DNA of 64,000 nucleotides, taken from Candidula unifasciata (lineage: Eukaryota > Mollusca > Gastropoda > Stylommatophora > Geomitridae). The notes under the pieces are model-generated. The model did not search any database, was not told the origin of the DNA, and was given only the letters and a program-made list of their open reading frames with translations. The stretch lies in contig CAJHNH020004835.1 in NCBI GenBank assembly GCA_905116865.2, positions 491,107-555,106 on the forward strand, in the 5' to 3' direction. Made by a program: the position numbers and the translations under genes. Positions 41,386 through 52,090 of this stretch are shown here, one piece after another; positions within the stretch are counted from its first letter, which is position 1, and every line of letters starts with the position of its first letter.

Positions 41386-42199
41386 AAACATTGTTACTAG
41401 GTGGAAACAATTACCAATGCATTATTTTCAGACATGGGTCACAGTCCACTATACACATATACTTCGCGGAAACAATACCATTTCACCACGTTCAGACACT
41501 GGTCACAGTCCACTATACACGAATACTTCGCGGAAACAATACCATTTCACCACGTTCAGACACTGGTCACAGTCCACTATACACATATACTTCGCGGAAA
41601 CAATACCATTTCACCACGTTCAGACACTGGTCACAGTCCACTATACACGAATACTTCGCGGAAACAATACCATTTCACCACGTTCAGACACTGGTCACAG
41701 TCCACTATACACATATACTTCGCGGAAACAATACCATTTCACCACGTTCAGACACTGGTCACAGTCCACTATACACATATACTTCGCGGAAACAATACCA
41801 TTTCACCACGTTCAGACACTGGTCACAGTCCACTATACACATATACTTCGCGGAAACAATACCATTTCACCACGTTCAGACATGGGTCACAGTCCACTAT
41901 AACATATACTTCGCGGAGACAATACAATTTTACCACGTCCAGACACTGGTCACAGTCCAACAGACACATATATGATGCGGAAACCATACCAGTTCGCGAC
42001 CTTTAAACACTGGCCACGAACGCGGATATGATGCAACCGCAGCAATTTCTTTACGAACAGACTAAGAAATGTCAGTTCTGTGAAAGAATGTACAACACCA
42101 CGTGGCTCTCACAACCTCCCAGAGAGCAGAATGGTTTGGCTCCACCTTTTAGCACAGGAATGCCTCCTTCCCATCCACACATCGCCATTCACACTAACG

Positions 42200-42201
<2 letters not shown>

Positions 42202-42263
<62 letters not shown>
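42202..42263 (+). repeat. (CT)n microsatellite
   Basis: About 31 CT units. Confidence 0.97.
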
Positions 42264-42264
<1 letters not shown>

Positions 42265-42304
42265 GTATTTAAACGTATGAGCGTGGGTGCCTGTATGTGT
42301 CTAT

Positions 42305-42585
42305 ATGAGCAGGAGTAAAGTAAGCAAAGGACCTTTTTCCACGCCTTTCAGGCGTATGGGGTATATAGGGCTAGACGTATTTTGTATAGACCAAACGGCA
42401 CTTGGTGGGTGATGTGGTCAGCATCACCCCGACCGCCTTTACCTCCCAGGACTGTACCTGGTACCCACTCAAGGCTCAGAGAGCCAAGGTCATTTTCGAA
42501 AAAAAAATCCGACTCTTGTCAGGAACCGAACCCACGACCTTCTGATCCACAGCCGAGCGTCTAGCCGCTAGACCACGGCGGAAAC
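42305..42585 (-). mobile_element. SINE-A copy with tRNA-like head
   Basis: The minus strand starts GCCGTGGTCTAGCGGCTAGA with B box GGTCGTGGGTTCGGTTCC and ends AAGGTCCTTTGCTTACTTTA. An A-run (plus 42500-42508) sits just after the head. It is one of the two best copies. Confidence 0.92.
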
Positions 42586-42589
42586 CCAT

Positions 42590-43017
42590 AAGAGCATGCG
42601 TGTATGTATGTATTTGTATGAGGGCGTGTATATGAGTGTGTGTGTGTGTGTATGTATGCATGTATGTATATGTATGGGTGTGCTTGTGTCTGTACATGTA
42701 TGGGCATATAAGAGTGTATGAGTACATGTATACTCGGAGTGTGCACGATTGTGTATACATGATGCGTGCATGCACCTTTTTCACTAGGTATATTTTTATA
42801 TAAATATAACATGCATTACTAATAATGTGGAACAGGGATCTGAAAGTATGCGTGCTTGAAAGGACAGAATGTAAGACGGGCCTGCGTGCCCAATATGTGG
42901 CCCTCTGAAAATGAAGTTTATTCGTTCGTTGGTTATATTTCTCTATCTCAGTGTGTGTGTGTGTGTGTGTATTTGTATATGTTTGTGTGTATCTGTGTGT
43001 GTGTGTGATAACACACG

Positions 43018-43075
<58 letters not shown>
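42590..43075 (+). repeat. GT-rich sequence and (TA)n
   Basis: Positions 42590-42770 are degenerate TGTA/GTGT repeats, 42951-43010 a GT run, and 43020-43073 about 27 TA units. Histidine/threonine-rich ORFs here are shadows. Confidence 0.9.
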
Positions 43076-43079
<4 letters not shown>

Positions 43080-43082
43080 CCC

Positions 43083-43300
43083 GACTCGCTAGCGTAGTTG
43101 GATAAACCGGACTTCGCAGCGACCGGGTGACGAACTACTTGTGGTCCGGGTTCACGCCCTGGGATAGGCAGAAAACCACATTACTCCCAGATTTACGGTA
43201 CCTATCATAGAATCAAGGCCGAAAGGTTGCAATATCCACAGGACCGAGCCAAAGGGTTAACAACTCATGGTTTCCGGGTACTTAAAATATACATAAAAAA
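43083..43300 (+). mobile_element. SINE-D copy with tRNA-like head
   Basis: A box 'ctagcgtagttggataaac' and B box GGTCCGGGTTCACGCCCTGG, then 'gataggcagaaaaccacatt' and 'caaggccgaaaggttgcaat'. It appears once in this window. It follows a TA run immediately, a common insertion site. Confidence 0.75.
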
Positions 43301-44025
43301 CACTTGCTGTGCGAAATAGTAGTTGGAAGGGTCGAATGTAAGACGCCTATTTATGACTCTTTAAAACAAAGTAAAATATCGAACTCCCTCCCCCCTTCTG
43401 GCTCTCAATGTCTCTCTCCTCCTCCTGAGGTCTCTCTCTCTCCGGGGAGCATGATTTCGGGAGGGGACGCCCAGATGCCCCGAGTCACCTGATTTGTGAG
43501 AGGCAGGTGTGGAGATCTGGCAGTTGTGAGCAGCTGCCATTTCGCTTTACCTTCCTGGATCATTCCCCACAACCCCTCCCTTGCTAGCCATCGTCTCCTG
43601 TCTCTGGGAAACTAGAGTTACCTCGGAATTACGAGTTGTGGCTTTTTCTTTATTTTTTTATCTCTTTCATTGACTCAGTCTTCATCACACTGACAGACTG
43701 TTTGTGCGTGCGTGAGTGCTTGCGCGTGTCTGTGTGTGTGGTGGGGGCAAATTCTCACTCTCTCTCTCTCTATATATGTACAGAAACAGTGTTATTGGTG
43801 TGTTGTATGTGTGTTACTGGTGTTTTATTGGTGAGTTATTCCCTCTCGAAATACCTGGTATGCCGTGTGTATGTGAGAGAAAGCGCGCGTGCATGTGTGA
43901 ATGTTGGCAGCGCATTTCTCGCTCCAGATATATTTGACTAACTAGGCGTTCGTGGGATTGTGTGAGAGTTACCAGGTGATCTGGCCGACGCTCAACACTT
44001 AAAGGAAAGGCAAGACTTATAAACA
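43300..44025. other. Intron, CT- and GT-rich, no element recognised
   Basis: Short CT runs at 43385-43445 and 43757-43772, and GT-rich blocks between 43700 and 43900. No coding frame with support. Confidence 0.4.
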
Positions 44026-44145
44026 ATCAGACAGTTATGGTACCATCAGAATTGGAACTCTTCGCTTGCTGCTGAAGATGGGGACGGAGCGCTTATGGCA
44101 GTCTCGAGTGCTATGGCTTCGATTCTTAATTAAATATTTAACGAT
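44025..44145 (+). mobile_element. I/Jockey-type LINE 3' end
   Basis: 'accatcagaattggaactct', 'tcgcttgctgctgaagatgg' and 'cgattcttaattaaa'. Preceded by the 'aggaaaggcaagacttataa' part of the same 3' region. Confidence 0.85.
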
Positions 44146-44189
44146 TGTGTATGTGTTATGTTATGAATGTATGTATATATGTGTGTGTG

Positions 44190-44238
44190 CATGTGAGTGT
44201 GTGTGTGTGTGTGTGTGTTGATACATATGTGTGTACGT

Positions 44239-44280
<42 letters not shown>

Positions 44281-44323
44281 ACACACACACACACTCACAT
44301 GCACACACACACCATATATATAT

Positions 44324-44394
<71 letters not shown>

Positions 44395-44403
44395 GCGTGT
44401 GTC

Positions 44404-44445
<42 letters not shown>
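44190..44445 (+). repeat. Compound microsatellite GT-TA-CA-TA-GA
   Basis: (GT)n 44198-44218, (AT)n 44240-44278, (CA)n 44281-44312, (TA)n 44315-44341, (CA)n, (TA)n 44361-44391 and (GA)n 44407-44441. The GT...CA arrangement around TA is nearly palindromic and could extrude a cruciform. Confidence 0.95.
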
Positions 44446-44446
<1 letters not shown>

Positions 44447-44689
44447 ACATCTGTATGTAAGTATTATGTCAGGCATACCACATTGCTACATCTCCCCTTT
44501 TGCTCACACATACACTATTTACATGCGAAATGTCGGCATCTGCAATGTAGATGTTTTGACCCTGTTTAACACGAACACATAACTTTCAAATTATAACAAA
44601 GCATCAGACACAATTACAAAACAATAAAAACACAATGCAACAACTGAAATCAGTTGTGCTGGCCGAAAGGCAAATACAGACAGCCTAGC

Positions 44690-45010
44690 TGTAAACATCA
44701 CAATGCGCCAACCTATCTTTTAAGAAAAGGGGAAGACTATTACAACTGGATGCTAAAAATAGATTCACTGTTCCCTAGTAAGCATGCCGTAAGGGGCGAC
44801 TAATTAAGGGATGTTTTCTTCAAAGACAGGGTGTACACGTGCCTGACAGACAAGAAGCCAACAGTCTGCGTTGCATCTATTCAGATTTTGAAACTGATGT
44901 GCACGCAAAACTCGAGTTACGGATGAAGACCAAAGTACAGGAGTGGACGAACAATCAAAAACTTTCGCTGGAATTTACAACCGGTGACGTCAAAGAAGTA
45001 GGAGGAAGAA
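44690..45010 (+). repeat. R290 repeat copy
   Basis: Contains 'agtaagcatgccgtaagggg', 'caacagtctgcgttgcatct' (Y-variant) and 'gatgtgcacgcaaaactcga', then GGAAGAAGGAAGGAGGAG-type purine tail to 45070 instead of pure GAA. It is an example of a tail drifting to GGA. Confidence 0.8.
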
Positions 45011-45089
45011 GGAAGGAGGAGAAAGAAGGCAGAAGGAGGAGGAGCAGGAGGAGGAGCAGGAGCAGGGGGAGGCCACTTAGCGACCATTA

Positions 45090-45535
45090 ACGTGAACCGG
45101 TGTTTCATCCTGGTCAGATCTAAAGACAGTTGGATGGTTTTTTGGTATTTTGAAAAGGACTATCTTGGGGTGTCGGCGAGGGAGGGCAAAGTGTCGACAC
45201 TCTCCACGTATGCATACTAGTGTGGTAGGGTCAGGGTTAGATGCAGGAATGCTGACAGGCCCAGGAGATTCACGGCGAAGTCACGAAGAACTCCGCTTGT
45301 AAACAGGGCACAGTGAGGGCGACAAAAGAACGACAGAAACACACACTGGAAATGATATGTAATAAACTACGAACACGCTGTAAGAAGAAACTCCACAGGG
45401 GAGCATGTACAGCAGGAGTCTACCAATCGTCAGTAGAAGTGATCTCTTGTCGACATATGTTTCGGCCCACGAGCTCCTAGACATTTTCAGAAATCAACGC
45501 TGAAATCAACCAACATGTGACACGACTAAAACTTA
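45090..45535. other. Intron, mostly unassigned
   Basis: The block 'gtacagcaggagtctaccaat' at 45409 also occurs at 5961 ('gtacagcaggagtctaccgat'), so part of this belongs to a further dispersed repeat. Nothing else recognised. Confidence 0.4.
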
Positions 45536-45539
45536 GAAG

Positions 45540-45682
45540 TTTTAATATTGTAGGGTTACTGTTAAATCCGGCTAATGTCAGCGGTAAATCTGTAAGCCCT
45601 CTCCCCTAATCCAAATGACCGTCTGGGAAACTACCTAGAAAATTCTCTACCAAATTTCGCAGCCGACGAGAGGGGGTGAGAA
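45540..45682 (+). repeat. Dispersed repeat R4, copy 2
   Basis: Pairs with 35990-36185 through 'ctctaccaaatttcgcagcc' and 'gacgaga'. Confidence 0.5.
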
Positions 45683-45739
45683 AGCTCAAAAGAACCGCAG
45701 GGAACATGTGTTACTAGTGGTGTACCGAAAAGCATAAAA

Positions 45740-46385
45740 AGTATTTGCAAATACAATATTACAGGCTAGATGTTGTAGGGGTCCTATTGGAGCAAGTGAA
45801 CAGTGCGGAGGCGCAAACAGATCTTCATGGTCTGAGGAGAATGGTGCAATGAGAAGTGAATAGGGGATCTGGTCAACGCTAAACACTCAAGGGGAAGGCG
45901 AGGCGGATATATAATCAGACATAATGAACAGGCAGACAGATTTGCTAGATCTGCACCACAGGGTGTTGAAGAGATATATGACAAGGCAGGTGTAGTCAAG
46001 GCCCTTTGAGAACAAGCAAGGGAATCAGTAGAAAAAAAAACAAGATTATTATGGCATGGAGAGAACGAGGCACCTGGGTGTAACCAGAGGGTCTGGCCGA
46101 CTCACTACACTCAGAGCATATAATACAATACGAGCATATAACCAGATTGTGACCGGTTCCATCAGTAGTATTAGAACGCTGTGCTGGCTGCTGAAGATGA
46201 GGAAGGACTACGCATGGGAATGCCCCGAGTGCTGTGATGTCAATTCTTCACTCAGCTCAGCTCAACAATCAGAAAGTTACTAGTGCCATCGGAATTGGAA
46301 CTCTTCGCTTGCTGCTGAAGATGGGACGAAGCGCTTATGGGAATGTCCTGAGTGCTGAGGTGTCGATTCTCAATTCAACAACTTG
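45740..46385 (+). mobile_element. I/Jockey-type LINE 3' fragments, two stacked
   Basis: First 'aggctagatgttgtaggggt' to 'gaggcggatatataatcaga' (45755-45920), then a longer overlapping copy 45920-46265 ('aacaggcagacagatttgct', 'gagggtctggccgactcact', 'gcatgggaatgccccgagtg') with a CTCAG/CTCAA tail, and a third scrap 46268-46380. The overlap shows repeated insertion of one family at one place. Confidence 0.8.
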
Positions 46386-46477
46386 CTATAAGTTCAACTG
46401 AATCAATATAAATGTGAAAGCTTCCCCGATTCACGCAATGTTTTACTTTACCGATGTTAACATTTTAACCCCTTTAC

Positions 46478-46567
46478 CTTGTTGAACTGTGTAATAAGTA
46501 TCCACAATCCATTTGTAACGGTCTTCTTCTTGTATCGTTCTACGCGTCTCTCCTTTTGTCGCTTCAT
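46478..46567 (-). CDS. Candidate first coding exon (30 codons)
   Basis: An ATG at 46567 opens 30 codons, MKRQKERRVERYKKKTVTNG followed by LWILITQFNK. They end at the donor AACAAG|GTAAAG in phase 0. The context AAAAACATGA is acceptable for initiation, and the sequence upstream is unique-looking and CpG-containing (CGCG, CCGGCCG). Phase 0 would allow splicing to the exons at 34433 or 29328. The peptide is very basic, followed by a hydrophobic stretch. It could be an alternative start of the myosin gene, the first exon of a nested gene, or chance; no family is recognised. Confidence 0.4.
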
Positions 46568-46777
46568 GTTTTTGTTTGTTTTTGAGCTTTCATCGCGAAA
46601 AGTGTTTCCCTCAAACACCGGCCGCACCGACTTTACCCAAAAGGCACGTTTTATCCACAAACAGAATACTACATGCTGCGCATAGGGGATCTGGTTTCTT
46701 CCCCTTCTTCTTCACTACCGCTTTATCGTAAGCATGCTGTAAAATGTTAAGAAAGGGATGCTTCGAGCATTAGCGGG

Positions 46778-47065
46778 GCAGCGTTAGCGCAGTCGATAAG
46801 AGGCTCGCTTTCAAATCCAGCTGCGACTCGCTGCAGCACACAGTCGGTGTTCGAAACCGGGCGGCTCCCGGGGTTCACCCAGCCTCTAGGAAATGGGTAC
46901 CAGAGTTACACTCGGGGGTAAATGGAGGAACGTCGCCGTAGCTACAAAGTTACGTGCGAACGGCGACCAATTCTTATCAGCTGTCCGCAGAGCACTTATG
47001 GTTTATGATCCGTGTGCAATGACGCTGGTTCACATCTACTGACTTTACTTTTACCTTTAGAGTGG
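46778..47065 (+). mobile_element. SINE, tRNA-like head, SINE-A-like middle
   Basis: Head GGGGCAGCGTTAGCGCAGTC with a B-box-like GGTGTTCGAAACC. The middle 'gttcacccagcctctaggaa' and 'atgggtacc' matches the SINE-A body, but the head and the 3' end ('cgtcgccgtagctacaaagt') differ. This suggests families sharing a central domain. Confidence 0.7.
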
Positions 47066-47069
47066 AGAG

Positions 47070-47468
47070 CTTCACTGGAAAGGTGACGGGTAGTGAGTAT
47101 ACTTTAGATCTTTTCTCCAGGCCATGCCAACGTTGTGGGTAACAAACAGACAGACAGATCGGCACCACTGGGTGGTGAATTGATACATGACAAGAAAGAT
47201 GTGGTCGAGGCCCTTTGGGAACAAGTAACGGAATAGTAGAGAAAGAAGATTATTTTGGCTTTGAGAGAATGAAGCACCTGGGTGTAACCAGAGGGTCTGA
47301 CAGGCTGACTACACTCAGAGGAAAGGCAAGACGGACATTTAACCAGATTGTGACCGGTAGCATCAGTATTGGAACTCTACGCTGGCTGCTGAAAATAAGG
47401 ACGGAGCACGCATGGGAATGCCCCTAGTGCTGTGATGTCAGTTCTGGACTCAACTCAACTCAACTACC
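47070..47468 (+). mobile_element. I/Jockey-type LINE 3' fragment
   Basis: Covers the RNase H-distal region: 'cgggtagtgagtatacttta', 'aacagacagacagatcggca', 'gtaaccagagggtctgacag' and 'gcatgggaatgcccctagtg'. It ends in the pentanucleotide tail ACTCAACTCAACTCAACT. Confidence 0.9.
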
Positions 47469-47639
47469 GCGGCAGCGTGTGTCGGGAGACACATCTGACA
47501 CTGATAGATATAAACCTGTACGGCAGTGCTATGCAACAGGCGGTAGTCGGGCCATATTTGGCCCGCGGAGGCCAAGCAAATGGCCCGTGGATTAATGGCA
47601 GTTGTATTTTGTATTGATGATCCTTCTTTAAAATAAGAA

Positions 47640-48025
47640 AATAAACACTACGACGACAGAGACAATGTTGATAGCAAGACACAAAGACGATTTAGAAATA
47701 CAATTAAAAAACAACGCCTTAAGACAAACAGAGGAATTCAAGTATTTGGGAGCAATGTTCCCATCCGATGGAAAAACTCGATAGAGAAATTATCTCGAGA
47801 TGTGCCAAAGCTAATCAAGTAATGGGGCAACTATCTCCCCTTCTGACACACAAGCAGATACCCCGGAGTAATAGAGTGAATTTTGGCCAACACTATGCTA
47901 TCAATGCCAAACGTGGATACTTACATCCTTTAATGAAAGTAACATTGTGAGAACAGAGATGAAAAGACTTAGAAGAAAGAGCGGCAGGAGTTTCAAGGAA
48001 ACACAGAATACGAAATCACGAAATC
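47640..48025 (+). pseudogene. LINE RT fragment
   Basis: 'LKNNALRQTEEFKYLGAMFP' with 'SDGKTR', then 'ATISPLLTHKQIPRSNRVN', typical of the post-catalytic RT region ('TE.FKYLG'). Broken, about 390 bp. Confidence 0.75.
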
Positions 48026-48074
48026 AAACGATGATAGGAATAAAGCTAGTCTCTCATGATCCGACTCTGATGGA

Positions 48075-48180
48075 AGCCCCAATTAGTCGACTCTTACGAC
48101 ATGCTTGCTGGACAGGCAGTGGTTCTATTCTTGTTCTCCCCCACAATGCGGCCCTGGAACCCAGGTGGGGATACCAAACC
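48075..48180 (-). repeat. R290 5' fragment
   Basis: 'ccccaattagtcgactctta' and 'caggcagtggttctattctt' only. It is truncated by the LINE fragment to its left. Confidence 0.65.
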
Positions 48181-48429
48181 ATTGGCGCGATATGCAAAGG
48201 TTGAAAAACAAGGAACAAAAACAAATGGGTGGGGTGGGGTGGGGGAAATCTAGCTGTCTCAATAGACGGTCTGTCAATTTGCTATAGAAGATAATCACTA
48301 ATCTTACATTTCCACGATCGACTATTGTTGTTTTTGTTTGTTCCCTCCAGGATTGCAGGCCGCAGAATTCACACGTCAAGGATCAGAATCCTACACGTAC
48401 ACATCCTGGTAAGCCCCGCTGATGTTTAT

Positions 48430-48810
48430 GTTTATGTTTATGTGTGTGCAACGGATCAACGCCATGGCCCAAGGGTAGAAACCCATACTAGTAACTCAAG
48501 CCTAAGTTCTAAGAATCCCAGCGCAGTTCACGAACTCCGTAGCACCGGCGAGAACCCTGAAATACTTTGGGTAGATTTTTAACTCCAAATTTTGTCTGGG
48601 CAGCGCTGTTAGGCTAATCTTCGTCAATTTCCAACTGCCAGGGGATTTTTTACGTGCGCAACAACACACATGGGCGTCCGATCTTACTACTCAGAGAAAA
48701 GGGGAAATTATTAGAAGTCCACATGAAAAATACCAACCTTGACAGGGGTTTGCACTCGGGACTTCCAGCACTGGAGGTGGACGCCATGCCCGAGACCACA
48801 CAGCCCCCCC
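48430..48810 (-). mobile_element. SINE-B copy
   Basis: The tail lies at the left ('acggatcaacgccatggccc'), then 'tgaaatactttgggtagatt', 'gcgcaacaacacacatgggc' and the head end 'ccatgcccgagaccacacag'. The B box is decayed to 'gggtttgcactcggg'. Confidence 0.88.
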
Positions 48811-48969
48811 CCCCTTTTTCCCCGCCCCCACAGTCGAACATTAAGGTTATATTGGGGCTCCTGGGGGTTACGTCCGGACAAGGCGGGGATACTTCATTAA
48901 GGGCTTCACGATCGACCCATTGATCAATTTGTCCCCTCCGAGCTGCTATCACAAAAACCATTCTGAAAT

Positions 48970-49175
48970 TTAACAATCTCAGTCTGGATGACAGACCAAC
49001 AGGTCAGATTCCAGAAACTCTGTTCAACCTCTGAGATCTAACAGTCCCAGCCTGGATGACAGACCAACGGGTCAGATTCCAGAAACTCTGTTCAACCTCT
49101 GAGATCTAACAATCCCAGCCTGGATGACAGACCAACAGGTCAGATTCCAGACAGTCTGATCAACCTCCAAGAGAT
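48970..49175 (+). repeat. 68-bp tandem repeat x3
   Basis: Three units beginning ATCTAACAGTCCCAGCCTGG with 'cagaccaacgggtcagattc'. The third is slightly diverged. Confidence 0.92.
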
Positions 49176-49204
49176 TTATAATTTAGCCACATGTAACGGC
49201 TCCA

Positions 49205-49487
49205 CCAGCCAGTTGTTGTTGTTTGCGTTTACCACGGCAGAAAGTCCTGGTTGTTCGTCCATTCCTGGACTTCGAGTTTGTTGCAGGACCTGAGTTCTGC
49301 GCGTGCATCCGTTTGACAGACCTTGCTTATTTGTTTGCAAACTGTTGGTTCCTTGCCTCCCAAGCAGATGCACTCCGATTTTAAAGGAAGCCCCCAATTA
49401 ATCGACTCTTACGACATGCTTGTTGGGGAGGCAGTGGGTCTATTCTTGTTTTTCCTCAAAATGAGACCCCGGAACCAACAAGGGGAA
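49205..49487 (-). repeat. R290 repeat copy
   Basis: 'ctggttgttcgtccattcct', 'gcgcgtgcatccgtttgaca' and 'cccccaattaatcgactctt'. The CTT tail has been replaced by TTGTTGTTG. Confidence 0.85.
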
Positions 49488-49489
49488 CC

Positions 49490-49912
49490 AGCTCGGTGTA
49501 ACCCGCATTCCAATGCGGGTAAGGACGAACGGCTAATTCCGAGCTGCCAAACTGCGGACGATTTAGCAGCAGACCGCCTTGTGCTGGTTTCAACAGAGGT
49601 GTCTAGAGCCATCTGTTTAACATTCAATGACAAACTACTGAAAAGAAAACTGCCTAATGAAACCACAAACCGCCAAACACATATGCTGGCCTTGGTTCTG
49701 CGACGTCTTGTTAACTTTTGTAATTATTATAAGGGCTGTTTAAAGGAAAGATAATAGACCTTACTGCCTCGGGTTACTGCCTCCCTTTATGGGTCAGTCT
49801 CTCGCCAAAGGTCTGTCCCAACCAAGAATGGAGACGGTCATGCCCTAACCCAGGTGGCAGTATCGCCCACTTTTAAAAACTAAACTTCAAACAGAAATGC
49901 TGCCGCCCCTCT
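49490..49912. other. Intron, no recognised element
   Basis: A small perfect hairpin ACCCGCATTCCAATGCGGGT lies at 49500-49519. A plus-strand frame continues to 49754 with 'STEVSRAICLTFNDKLLKRK' but shows no family or splice support. Confidence 0.35.
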
Positions 49913-49914
49913 GA

Positions 49915-50150
49915 GCGGTGAGCTGTTTTACGACAATGCGGACGTGGTGAAAGCTCTCTGGTATTAAGTAAACAGAGCAACAGAACAGATAGAGCATTCC
50001 TGACCGGACAGACTTATTTAACTGGGAGTAAGCAGAGAGTCTGGACCATATTTTACCTCTAGGGATTTTTAAAAAAAGGAGAACTGTTAATCAGTTTGCA
50101 TCTGGCACTATCAGTATGGAAACTCTTCGTTGGACCCTGAGGAATGGTGC
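49915..50150 (+). mobile_element. I/Jockey-type LINE 3' fragment
   Basis: 'gacgtggtgaaagctctctg' and 'ggcactatcagtatggaaac' belong to the end of this family. It runs directly into an R1 copy, so one inserted at or in the other. Confidence 0.7.
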
Positions 50151-50154
50151 GGTG

Positions 50155-50395
50155 CAAGTATGGAACAGTCTAATATTTCAGTTTGTGGTAGATAGTCTGC
50201 ATGCAGTCGTGGGACTTAGGCTGCATACATTCGTGGGACCAAGGCTGCACTCACTCGTGGGTCGTATGTGGGTTGGGGTTAGGGCCAGTTCTAGCTGTTT
50301 TTGGGTAGTTAAAAGCATCCGGAAGCCGAGAAACCCAGTCTTGCCAATCTCTAAAATGTTAGACTATCCTGTGACGTCATCAGGGGGAGGATACT
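50155..50395 (+). repeat. Dispersed repeat R1, copy 3
   Basis: 'ggaacagtctaatatttcag', GGTTGGGGTTAGGGCCAGTT and 'gtgacgtcatcaggggga'. Same orientation as copy 2. Confidence 0.8.
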
Positions 50396-50736
50396 AATAA
50401 AGAGCTGTCAAAACTAACAACCACAGGCGACCTTGAGAACCAACAACAACATGCCTTCAATAGACGGAAACCGACTGTGTAAACAGGATCACATATCTCC
50501 CGGCCAAGAGCAAACGGACCGAGGCGACATCGGATGAGTGTACACTAGGAGCTCCTTAAACCCTGTACAAGCGTTCAGGTAACAATAGCTCAAGTCGGTA
50601 CACGCCACAGCATACATGGCGGTTAGGACAGTCAACGCCTCTCATACTTTTGCTGGCAGATGGTATGGACTCTTGCGTTGCTTAAAGTTACTTGTTACTC
50701 GTTTCGACATCCCAGCACGGCATGTCTGGAAGTCTC

Positions 50737-50806
50737 TTCTTCTTCTTCTTCTTCTTCTTCTTCTTCTTCTTCTTCTTCTTCTTCTTCTTCTTCTTCTTCT
50801 TCTTCT
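50737..50806 (+). repeat. (CTT)n microsatellite
   Basis: About 23 CTT units, pure. No R290 body flanks it, so the source element, if any, has decayed. Confidence 0.97.
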
Positions 50807-50934
50807 TTTCCACCTTGCCCTTCAGTGAAGTGTCGGGGAAAGATGTAACATTCATTGATGAGCTCTGTCAAGAGCACTATTAGGACTGATGTTCATTTCA
50901 ATAAGGCTGATCTAAATGTCATCACTCCATATTT

Positions 50935-51125
50935 TCAGAGCCCCTGGCTGTTGTGTAGTTTTTCTAGGCAAATTTACGTCCAGTAGTTTGCCATTGCTTT
51001 CTTGGCGGTAGGCTTTCTTGATACCACTGTCGAAACCAACGCAAGGCACATGGCCCGCAGTTGGGATCGAACCCGGCACCCCGGCATTACGAAGCGTTCG
51101 CATCGACTTAGCCACAGGGCCGACG
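50935..51125 (-). mobile_element. SINE-C copy, 3'-shortened
   Basis: Plus-strand landmarks 'tttacgtccagtagtttgcc', 'accactgtcgaaaccaacgc', 'gggatcgaacccggcacccc' and 'gcatcgacttagccacaggg'. B box intact. Confidence 0.9.
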
Positions 51126-51149
51126 TGGCAAATAGTACCAGGGCATTTT

Positions 51150-51425
51150 TGTTAGGTGTCCAAACCACTTCATTAATCTCTTTCTCTAGCCAATTCTCCA
51201 GCCCTATGTGCTTTCACAGTCAATGCATCTACAGTGTCCTGTATCCACCTTCCCGGAGGTCTGACTTTGCCTCGTTTTTCCGGAAACTGTACCTTCCATC
51301 ACCGTACTCTCCAACCATGAAGTTTGACACGGCCAAAATACACCAGCTTTCGGGACAAGATGCTGTTTATGAGCCAGTTCTCCTCCGATCATGTAGGACT
51401 CAGTACCCAGTTGTCTATAAGACAT
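51150..51425 (-). pseudogene. LINE RT C-terminal fragment
   Basis: Minus readings 'LINSILSRKL'-like text ('TASCPESWCILAVSNFMVGE') and 'LENWLEKEINEVVWTPNKN' are remnants of the 'W..IS..I.V..H.A' tail seen intact at 34750-35370. Heavily decayed. Confidence 0.6.
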
Positions 51426-51544
51426 TATGAGTTTTGCAGCACATGTAAGAAGCACCACTGCCGTAAAAAAAAGTTAGTTTAATAACCCCACTGTTCATTG
51501 TTAACAACGACAACGCAAGGTGCAAGTAAAACAAAATATTAAAC

Positions 51545-51835
51545 GCGATAAGTAAAGTAACAGTCCCTCTACCACGCCTTTAGGCGTATACGGCATATAG
51601 GGCTAGACCTATATTTTATAGACCAATGGGCACTAGATGAATGATGTGGTCAGCATCACACAGGCCGCTTTTACTTTCCGTGACTGCACCCGGTACCCAC
51701 TATAGGCTGGGTCGATCTGGGAACCAAGGTCATTTATAAAAGAAAAAAAAAATCCTGCTCCGCAAGGGAGCGAACCCGCGACCTTTCGACCCGTAGGCGA
51801 GCCTCTAGCCGGTCCGGCACGGCAACTCCCATTAA
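51545..51835 (-). mobile_element. SINE-A copy with tRNA-like head
   Basis: The minus strand begins GCCGTGCCGGACCGGCTAGA, with 'ggtcgcgggttcgctccc' as B box, and ends AGAGGGACTGTTACTTTACT. It includes an A-run 'agaaaaaaaaaatcc' at 51739-51754 (plus). Confidence 0.9.
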
Positions 51836-51887
51836 ACGCGACAAGCAATTCTCAAACCAGAGTGCCAGTTATAAGCTTCTCCAAAAG

Positions 51888-51888
<1 letters not shown>

Positions 51889-51966
<78 letters not shown>
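51889..51966 (+). repeat. (CT)n microsatellite, left of LINE end
   Basis: About 38 CT units, ending exactly at the LINE 3' fragment. Confidence 0.96.
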
Positions 51967-51968
<2 letters not shown>

Positions 51969-52088
51969 GGATATACAATCAGACAGTTACTGATGCCATC
52001 AGAATTGGGAACTCTTCGTTTGCTGCTGAAGATAGAGACGAAGCGCATACGGGGATGTCCTAAGAGCTGTGATGTCGATTCTTAATTC

Positions 52089-52090
<2 letters not shown>
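51967..52090 (+). mobile_element. I/Jockey-type LINE 3' end between CT runs
   Basis: 'gcggatatacaatcagacag', 'ttcgtttgctgctgaagata' and 'gatgtcgattcttaattcaa'. It is flanked on both sides by long CT microsatellites. Confidence 0.9.

Larger units (their letters stand above)
40430..42010 (+). repeat. 64-bp array, eroded and interrupted
   Basis: The core, 41440-41940, has about eight 64-bp units with ACTTCGCGGAAACAATACCA and 'ttcaccacgttcagacactg'. Older relatives ('gatgcggaaacagtagcaattcacc', '...ataatgtgaaaacaataccaattcacc') occur at 40438-40560, 40885-41000 and 41950-42010. Two SINE insertions separate them. The open frames of 160-200 codons on plus are repeat artefacts. Confidence 0.88.

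Noticed and set aside
41391..42006. 200-codon plus-strand ORFs
   Set aside because: They translate 64-bp tandem repeats in three frames at once, with no independent support.
42520..42585. Functional tRNA gene (also at 32943, 41000, 43083, 51790, 55190 and 57430)
   Set aside because: A and B boxes are present but no complete cloverleaf or terminator follows; each is the head of a SINE with a shared body.
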